Source of the DNA: an uncultured Saprospiraceae bacterium
Lineage (GTDB): Bacteria > Bacteroidota > Bacteroidia > Chitinophagales > Saprospiraceae
Length of the DNA stretch: 22,993 nt
Reading direction: 5' to 3'
Assembly (NCBI GenBank): GCA_938033975.1
Contig: CALHKJ010000136.1
Span: forward strand, 1-22,993
Shown here piece after piece: positions 7,789 to 13,397 of this stretch (positions within the stretch are counted from its first letter, which is position 1; each line of letters starts with the position of its first letter). The position numbers were made by a program, and so were the translations under genes. The notes under the pieces were generated by a model. It was given only the letters and a program-made list of their open reading frames with translations. It ran no database searches and was not told the origin of the DNA.

Positions 7789-9799
7789 ACAGTTTGATAA
7801 TATTATTAATCAAAAGATTGGGGACGCCAAGATTGACGTGCCTAAATCAGACTGGAATGTTTTTTCCCAAAAACTGAAAGTCGCCATGGAAAGTACTGGT
7901 CCAGAAGACCAGCTATTTGACGAGGCTATAAAGGATAAGCTTGCAGCTGCGAGCCTTAGCATCCCAAGCGCAGATTGGGGCGCGTTTGCTCCGAAGTTGC
8001 AAGACAATTTAACTCCAGATATTTCTGATGCAGACTTTGATAAAATTATCAATGACAAAGTAGCTGATGCAAATATCATCACTCCTACCCCTGACTGGAA
8101 CACCTTCGCTGACAAACTTGCTGATGCACAATTTGATGCGAGTATCAAAGAAAAAGTAGAGAGTCCAGAAATAGAAATACCTGAATCTGATTGGCCAATA
8201 TTTGCTGGCATACTTTCAAGCAGCATGTCTACTGATCAAGATATCAGTGATGCACAATTTGATTCTGTTATCCAAGATAAACTAGTAGATTCTAATTTAG
8301 AAATCCCTAGTTCTGACTGGAGTGCATTTTCACAAAAGATGCAATCTGCAGAAATCAGTGATCAACAAATGGATCAACAAGTTAAGTCTAGGCTAGAAGA
8401 CTATTCAACGAACTTTGAAGAGTCTCACTGGGCAATCCTAAGAGAAAAAATGATTCAGATTAGAGACCTAAGAAGAAATCTGTTTGGTCTTAAAGGATTT
8501 GAAGCTGCTCTTTCTGTTTTACTTTTCATCACTTTCGCAAATTTCTTTGCTGATGGTTTGGTAAAAGAACCACATGCAATGCCAGTTGAGATGGCAACAA
8601 ATGCAGTTGCTCAAGTTGAAAGCAATACTAACTCTGTTGATGTAGCGACAAGCAGCATTCAAGAAAATAAGCTTACTAAAGTGAATACAAATACTGTAAC
8701 TAATAATAATACTCCAGCTACCACTGCAGTAAGTTCAACATCAAGTAATACAACTAGTGTGGCTGCCAGTGCAGTAGCAGAGAATGTTAATAATAACATT
8801 ACTAACAATGGTGATAATGGCAATAATGGAGTTACCAATACTTTCATAAGTCCAACATTTCCAGTAAATAATACTTTCTCTCCTGTTACTACGGAAGAAA
8901 AAGAAACTGCAGCAGAGGCAGAAAGCAATACTCTTTCTTCTCAAGAAGAAGTAGAAGAGCTTAATGCGGTAGCAGTTGAAGAAATTGCTTCTTTAGATCT
9001 TTATGCTTTTGCAATCAATCAAGAAATTATAGATCCGGCATTTAGTTTGACTTCAGTAGAAGTTAATGACTACAGTAAGAATAATGGATGGAATCTATAC
9101 TTAGCAGTTGGAAGAAATACAAATCAAATATTTACACCAAATGATACTTTGATTTTTAATAAAGCTTACTCAAGAAAAGTCAATAACCTTGATTTTGATA
9201 TTAGAGTTGGAAAAGAAATAGGAGACATCGAAGTGATGACGGGTCTTGCCTACCAGCAAGTATCATACAAGTCTAATTTGGAAGAAGAATTACAAATAGA
9301 TTTTGACCTTAGTAACTTTTACTCAATTGATAAAATTCAATATGACTTTATCAAAATTCCTTTGAATACAAGATGGAATTATAACATTACTAAGAAATTT
9401 GGATTCTTTGCTGACTTAGGCGTAAGTGCTAATATTCTCATGAAGTCAGAGTACAATATAACTACAACTACAAGAAATCCAAACGTCGAAGAACCAGGTA
9501 CTATACCTCAACCTATCTCAACTCCAGTTGAAGATTTGAAAATTGGGGATGTAGACTTCTTAAGTTCTGCACATGCGTACAAGAACTATCAAGATGGTTT
9601 GGCAGAAGGAGCTTCATTGAAAGAAAGTCTTTATGGAAATCTTGATTCAGGAATTGGTATTAAATTCAGAATTAATCCTGGATTTGAGACCTTTGCAAGA
9701 GCTTCTATGAGCCAGCAACTAGGGGAAATGAGTATTGGACCAAACAGTGACTCGTTTAGTACTTGGGGACTACAACTTGGGTTGAAGTGTAGACTTTAG
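7778..9799 (+). CDS. putative dual-membrane-spanning anti-sigma protein with outer-membrane barrel domain
   Basis: The 673-residue protein has four visible parts. (1) Residues 4-225 hold six diverged copies of a motif of the form FDxxIxDKLxxxxxxIPxxDWxxFxxKL, with invariant Trp at 26, 67, 107, 139, 181 and 218. (2) A single transmembrane helix lies at about 241-259, preceded by Arg/Lys residues, so the repeats should be cytoplasmic. (3) A 170-residue Asn/Thr/Ser-rich linker (about 261-430) is long enough to cross the periplasm. (4) A beta-strand-rich domain (about 435-673) resembles small Bacteroidota outer-membrane barrels. There is no N-terminal signal peptide. Gene overlap with the ECF sigma factor supports an anti-sigma role for the repeats. 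The layout matches the dual membrane-spanning anti-sigma (Dma) type reported in Bacteroides, from memory. Family comparison and barrel prediction are inference. Confidence 0.75.
   Translation: MLDKQFDNIINQKIGDAKIDVPKSDWNVFSQKLKVAMESTGPEDQLFDEAIKDKLAAASLSIPSADWGAFAPKLQDNLTPDISDADFDKIINDKVADANIITPTPDWNTFADKLADAQFDASIKEKVESPEIEIPESDWPIFAGILSSSMSTDQDISDAQFDSVIQDKLVDSNLEIPSSDWSAFSQKMQSAEISDQQMDQQVKSRLEDYSTNFEESHWAILREKMIQIRDLRRNLFGLKGFEAALSVLLFITFANFFADGLVKEPHAMPVEMATNAVAQVESNTNSVDVATSSIQENKLTKVNTNTVTNNNTPATTAVSSTSSNTTSVAASAVAENVNNNITNNGDNGNNGVTNTFISPTFPVNNTFSPVTTEEKETAAEAESNTLSSQEEVEELNAVAVEEIASLDLYAFAINQEIIDPAFSLTSVEVNDYSKNNGWNLYLAVGRNTNQIFTPNDTLIFNKAYSRKVNNLDFDIRVGKEIGDIEVMTGLAYQQVSYKSNLEEELQIDFDLSNFYSIDKIQYDFIKIPLNTRWNYNITKKFGFFADLGVSANILMKSEYNITTTTRNPNVEEPGTIPQPISTPVEDLKIGDVDFLSSAHAYKNYQDGLAEGASLKESLYGNLDSGIGIKFRINPGFETFARASMSQQLGEMSIGPNSDSFSTWGLQLGLKCRL
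7787..8452 (+). repeat. six-copy in-gene repeat encoding the W-motif
   Basis: Six units of roughly 30 residues recur at Trp-to-Trp spacings of 41, 40, 32, 42 and 37 residues. Copies 1-5 share FD, D/E-K, a Pro, DW and F-x-x-K/I-L positions. Copy 6 is the most diverged: H-W for D-W, no Pro, and Leu for Phe. Units differ at the DNA level, so the duplication is not recent. Confidence 0.8.
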
Positions 9800-9805
9800 G
9801 TTTGT

Positions 9806-10105
9806 CAATTTCTTACAGCATCTTTTTAAGTGGGATTTTTGGGATTAATGGGATTATTGAGATTCTGTTATTGCTGATGAAATACTGTGTGTTAGGATCA
9901 AATTCTTACAGCTCGCTTCTTTAAGTTACTACTCTATTAAGCTTGATTATAAGGATTCATTGGGATTCTCTTGATTCTTTGATTCTGCTTTAAAGATGTT
10001 CTTTTCTGGATATCAAACTCTTAGTGCTTTCTTCTTTTAATTTACTACTCCTTAAGCTTGATTATTGGGATTACATGGATTCGCAGGATTCTTATTTTAG
10101 AGATA
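9806..10105 (+). repeat. three diverged direct repeats of a GGATT-rich intergenic unit
   Basis: Three units of about 80-100 bases start near 9806, 9898 and 10013. Each begins with a CAA(A)TTCTTACAG- or CAAACTCTTAGTG-like segment. Each then has a T-rich stretch; units two and three share TTACTACTC and TTAAGCTTGATTAT. Each ends in a run of phased GGGATT/GGATT/GATT words 8-11 bases apart. No ORF covers them. They resemble scattered intergenic repeats of Bacteroidota genomes, but I cannot confirm other copies. Confidence 0.6.
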
Positions 10106-10106
10106 G

Positions 10107-10238
10107 TCAAAATCATAATAATCCTGTAAAATCAATATAATCATGCTTCTGAAGGATAGTTTATTACAATTCCACGAGTTCCTTTGTTTAATAGTTAACC
10201 AAAATCTAATAATCCTTCCAAATCCATATAATCATGCT
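10107..10238 (-). repeat. two inverted copies of the same GGATT repeat
   Basis: The 41-base segment 10107-10147 and the 40-base segment 10199-10238 match at about 35 of 40 positions and both end in ATATAATCATGCT. Their reverse complements contain GCaTGATTAT and phased GATT/GGATT words like those of the direct units at 9806-10105. The whole gene-free stretch is therefore an imperfect large inverted structure. The right-hand copy abuts the promoter of the next gene. Confidence 0.55.
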
Positions 10239-10239
10239 A

Positions 10240-10247
10240 TATCTTTG
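10240..10247 (+). promoter_or_regulatory. -7 box of the LpxR-like gene promoter
   Basis: TATCTTTG is an exact TAnnTTTG match, followed by CGCGC, a context often seen at Bacteroidota start sites. It lies 48 bases before the ATG at 10295. No clear -33 TTTG was seen; the upstream base composition is set by the repeat that ends at 10238. Confidence 0.55.
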
Positions 10248-10255
10248 CGCGCTTT

Positions 10256-10274
10256 GTAGGCAATTTATGCCTAC
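10256..10274 (+). promoter_or_regulatory. 5' leader hairpin or operator before the LpxR-like gene
   Basis: GTAGGCA-ATTTA-TGCCTAC is a perfect 7-bp inverted repeat just after the predicted start site and 20 bases before the ATG. It could act as RNA (leader hairpin) or as a DNA operator. No T-run follows. Confidence 0.4.
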
Positions 10275-10294
10275 TCTACAATGTTTATAGATAT

Positions 10295-11461
10295 ATGAAA
10301 TATTTATCGTTTGTATTTTTTAGTTTTCTTCTTTGTACGCAAGTTAATGCTCAAAAAGAACCGGATTTAGCTGGGATTGAATTGCAATTTGATCAGGATT
10401 ATTTGGCAGATTTTCTGAGAAATAAGGAAGATAATGAGAGTAATCCCTTTTATGGAGAAAATTATACGACTGCGATGCGCATTGGCATCTATGGAGAATA
10501 TGCCAACTCATACTACTTAGGTTTGCCTTGGGTCAGAGAGAGGATTGATTATGTTCTTGATAATATTCTGTATCGAGGTGACTTTAGGCAACAGCAACAA
10601 TCGCACAACTTTGTATTTACAATGAATGGCTTTAGTCCTGCTCATATTTCTGCAGATACGGACGAATATGATGCCGCGGTCAATGACGGATATAGATTGA
10701 TGGATGACAGACCCTTTTCTACCTTTCTTGGATTTAGGAGTACAAGGCGGTTGGTTGGAACTAAGCGATTTGTACACAGTGCAAAATTATTTGATGTTGG
10801 CTTTAATACTTCTTTTGCTTTTGGTTTGGGAGGAACTGGAATAGGAAGAGGAATTGACAAAATATTTGGAATCAATCGGCCTGATGGGTTATTATGGAAG
10901 CGAGACGATACTGCACCCTACCCAACTGGTGAGGTAATTAAAAATGTGCTTCCTGTTTTTCTCTATTCTGTTTCATCCGAAATTGCAGTTTGGACACCTA
11001 TCCGTAAAGTTGTTTTACAAGTAAGACCTGAGTTAAACTTAGGGCACTATACGGATGTGGCAGTTGGAATTGATTTTGGTAAGGTCATGAATGTAGAGCC
11101 GGTCATAGACAATCTTTCTTACACTGACACAAACAACCCTAGTCTTGCCATTGTCAATGACGAATCAATGGGATTTTCCTTGGTCGGTGGTGCGACTGCT
11201 AGAGCAGTTCTATACAACTATCACCTCAATGGGCTGTACGGCAAAAGCAAAGGAAACTATTATCCGTTTGGAGATACAAGAAAAATTATTTTCGAAAGCT
11301 ATGTAGGAGTCAAGTTACAGATCTTACAGAAAGTAGATATCACTTATAGTGTAAACTGGAGATCTTCTGAATTCAAATCTGACTGGCAGAAAAATGTACT
11401 TTGGGGTACTTTGGGCATAAAGTATTTGATGGCACCTGCGGGAGTTGGTTGCTATGACTAA
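10295..11461 (+). CDS. LpxR-like lipid A deacylase family outer-membrane protein
   Basis: The 388-residue protein has a signal peptide (residues 1-19, VNA/QKEP) and resembles the DUF2219/LpxR family, outer-membrane barrels that remove the 3'-acyloxyacyl group of lipid A. Supporting segments: an N-terminal strand with ENYTTAMRIGIYGEY (about 55-69), like the D-x-Y-T-N-G region; FTMNGFSP (108-115); and DDRPFSTFLGF (137-147), matching the family's DRPYAGWL. The later GxxG stretch (175-188), where LpxR carries its catalytic His, has no His here, so activity is uncertain. Its own promoter lies immediately upstream, and its stop overlaps that of the opposing DUF3037 gene by three bases. Family placement is moderately sure; enzymatic function is not. 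Confidence 0.7.
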   Translation: MKYLSFVFFSFLLCTQVNAQKEPDLAGIELQFDQDYLADFLRNKEDNESNPFYGENYTTAMRIGIYGEYANSYYLGLPWVRERIDYVLDNILYRGDFRQQQQSHNFVFTMNGFSPAHISADTDEYDAAVNDGYRLMDDRPFSTFLGFRSTRRLVGTKRFVHSAKLFDVGFNTSFAFGLGGTGIGRGIDKIFGINRPDGLLWKRDDTAPYPTGEVIKNVLPVFLYSVSSEIAVWTPIRKVVLQVRPELNLGHYTDVAVGIDFGKVMNVEPVIDNLSYTDTNNPSLAIVNDESMGFSLVGGATARAVLYNYHLNGLYGKSKGNYYPFGDTRKIIFESYVGVKLQILQKVDITYSVNWRSSEFKSDWQKNVLWGTLGIKYLMAPAGVGCYD

Positions 11462-11841
11462 AGTACAAACCTTTTAAAAATCTCCTCTAAAATGACTGAC
11501 GGATTGGTACACAAACCAGGATGTACAGCTGAGCATTGAATAATGGTGCTCTTTGATGCGGTCAGCCATCTAAAACGTGAGGGCGTTTCCAATTTACCAA
11601 TAGGCTCTGCATTGGCTTCACCTTTTGCAATCGAAGTCCAAGCTTGTAAATAATTTTTGACCATTTCAATGTCAACATCTGAAGAAAAGTTGCGAATTTT
11701 CTGTTCATCAATTTGAAACTTAAGATCAAGGTAGTCTAAAGGTTTAGAAAACAAGATGACTCCTATGTTTAGAAACTCTTCTCGCTCTACCTTTGGCATC
11801 AATCTAATAACAGCATATTCGTATGTGACTCTATCTTGCAT
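11458..11841 (-). CDS. DUF3037 family protein
   Basis: A 127-residue protein that begins with YEYAVIRLMPKVEREEFLNI, the recognisable start of the DUF3037 family (small bacterial proteins of unknown function). It overlaps the upstream HipA-like kinase gene by 11 bases, an arrangement I recall as recurrent for these two families. The function is not established; the tight pairing suggests a complex or a substrate/modifier relationship. It ends the seven-gene operon, and its stop codon overlaps that of the LpxR-like gene, so there is no terminator between them. Confidence 0.8.
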   Translation of the reverse strand: MQDRVTYEYAVIRLMPKVEREEFLNIGVILFSKPLDYLDLKFQIDEQKIRNFSSDVDIEMVKNYLQAWTSIAKGEANAEPIGKLETPSRFRWLTASKSTIIQCSAVHPGLCTNPSVILEEIFKRFVL

Positions 11842-12604
11842 CCTCAGCTTCTTTTACAAGTGAGTCAATATTATTAAGTCTCGCAATCAAAATCTTCTTA
11901 TAAAATGATCTGATTTCGGTTGAAGTATACTCAGTGGATTCATCTTCTAGCCATTCGTCTGGAATTTGGGATACAATTGCCTCAATCGTTTCTTCTGTGA
12001 TTGATGACTTGATCTCTTCGGCAGCTTTTGTTAACTCTGTTGCTTTAGAAAGCAATACATGTTCAGACACTTTAGGAAATGTTTTATCTAAGTACGATTC
12101 CCATGTTTTCCAATTGTGGTGGAAGTACAAGCTCGCTCCATGATCGATGAGCCAAAGCTCGCTATTCCAATTTAAGAGGTTAGTATTTTTGGCGGTTCTA
12201 TCGATATTCATGATGATGCTATCCAAGAGTACGACCTTTGAGGCTGAGTTGGAATCAGCTAATGAAACCAAAGGGTCATAGGTGATAGAACCAGTTAAAT
12301 AATGCAAGCCCAAATTGAGTCCAACACTAAATCTTAATAAGTCTTGAATCTCTTGGTCAGGCTCTGTCTTACTAAAGGAATCATCTAAATTCATGAAAAC
12401 CAATTCTGGGACCTTCAATCCAATTGCTTGAGCTAGAAGGCCTCCAATTAATTCTGCGGTAAGCGCTTTTTTACCCTGCCCTGCCCCTCTGAATTTTATC
12501 ACATAAAGGAAATCATCGTCGGCCTGAACAATCGCAGGCAGAGAGCCTCCTTCACGAAGTGGCTTTAGGTACTGCAATACATCTACGGTGCGTAGCTCTA
12601 TCAT
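11831..12604 (-). CDS. HipA-like kinase family protein
   Basis: A 257-residue protein with kinase-like landmarks of the HipA-like group. LYVIKFRG (33-40) carries the probable ATP-binding Lys37. NIDRTAKNTN (133-142) carries the probable catalytic Asp135 and metal-binding Asn. LIDHGAS (152-158) supplies the DFG-like Asp154. It is much shorter than HipA (about 440 residues) and lacks the HipA N-terminal domain. No HipB-like DNA-binding antitoxin is adjacent, so it is not a standard hipBA module. The partner is the overlapping DUF3037 gene. A Ser/Thr or small-molecule kinase role is inferred from the motifs; the substrate is unknown. Confidence 0.78.
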   Translation of the reverse strand: MIELRTVDVLQYLKPLREGGSLPAIVQADDDFLYVIKFRGAGQGKKALTAELIGGLLAQAIGLKVPELVFMNLDDSFSKTEPDQEIQDLLRFSVGLNLGLHYLTGSITYDPLVSLADSNSASKVVLLDSIIMNIDRTAKNTNLLNWNSELWLIDHGASLYFHHNWKTWESYLDKTFPKVSEHVLLSKATELTKAAEEIKSSITEETIEAIVSQIPDEWLEDESTEYTSTEIRSFYKKILIARLNNIDSLVKEAEDAR

Positions 12605-12641
12605 TTTGAATTATTATGCATGAAAGTTAAGAAGAAAAGTA

Positions 12642-13391
12642 TCAAATCTTCTCCATGCTATTTTCAGAAATCCATCCTATGCTTTGATTAGCAAGTCTTA
12701 CCTTGTACCAAGTGCCAATTTGGTCTAGCAATAAGACTGTATTGCCTGGATAGAGTTTGTTTATTTCTCCACTTCTTTCGTCAGGACCATCAGTTAATGC
12801 AGTTTCTTTCATGATGACTGCAGTTTCATCCTTTTCTAGATTAGCCTTGGTTGCGCCTGTAAGAAATGATAAGAGTAAAAATGGCACAACGATCAAGGCA
12901 TATTTAAGATTCTTTGTTTTGCTTGATTGATTGTTTATCAAGAAGTAGCGACCAACAAAAAATGCCAGTAGCCCCATTAACCCAACTTGTATAATAGCCC
13001 AAATGGAAGTAGAAAAAATATTACTTAGTGATCGCCACCAACGCACCAAAATAAAAGGTGGAACTTCTACAATCTCAGAATCCAATTGATTGCTTGCGAT
13101 TTCAAGGTTTTCAAGAATAGAATTATCATTTGGCGAAAGTTTCAAACCTCTTTCGTAGGACAAAATTGCCTTTGCGTATTCATTTTTTTGATAGTAACTA
13201 TTTCCCAAATTTAGAAACAACTCTGGTGATTTTAAATCTTGAGCATAGATTGATTCATAAAGCTGGATGGCTTGATCATAAGACTTCTTCACATAGGCAT
13301 CATTTGCTTCAACAAAAATTTCATTTGCATCTTGCGCTGGCAAAGTATTTGCTATCAGACTCATGAGTAATAAAACCCAAACCTTTTTCAT
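12642..13391 (-). CDS. batE: BatE-like TPR and SH3 domain membrane protein
   Basis: A 249-residue protein with a signal peptide (1-19), TPR repeats (about 21-105, with LFLNLGNSYYQKNEYAKAI), two transmembrane segments (about 126-152 and 163-182) and a C-terminal bacterial SH3 domain (about 188-249, with GTWYKVR and GWI). This order is that of BatE of the Bacteroides aerotolerance (Bat) operon, an envelope-associated complex of poorly known function. Its usual partners (BatA-D, MoxR ATPase) are not in the window. It starts six bases after the OstA-like stop, so it is co-transcribed with envelope genes. The orphan location makes the symbol an architecture-based call. Confidence 0.72.
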   Translation of the reverse strand: MKKVWVLLLMSLIANTLPAQDANEIFVEANDAYVKKSYDQAIQLYESIYAQDLKSPELFLNLGNSYYQKNEYAKAILSYERGLKLSPNDNSILENLEIASNQLDSEIVEVPPFILVRWWRSLSNIFSTSIWAIIQVGLMGLLAFFVGRYFLINNQSSKTKNLKYALIVVPFLLLSFLTGATKANLEKDETAVIMKETALTDGPDERSGEINKLYPGNTVLLLDQIGTWYKVRLANQSIGWISENSMEKI

Positions 13392-13397
13392 TCTTCT

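Noticed and set aside
8659..8944. Minus-strand ORFs opposite the linker of the trans-envelope protein
   Set aside because: They mirror the repetitive Asn/Thr/Ser-rich coding region on the other strand and show only low-complexity hydrophobic translations.
9800..10294. CRISPR array in the repeat-filled spacer
   Set aside because: Repeats are diverged, unequal in length and both direct and inverted, with no constant spacer size and no cas genes nearby.
11831..12604. Classical hipBA toxin-antitoxin module
   Set aside because: The kinase is far shorter than HipA, lacks its N-terminal domain, and no HipB-like helix-turn-helix gene is adjacent. The DUF3037 partner is a different family.
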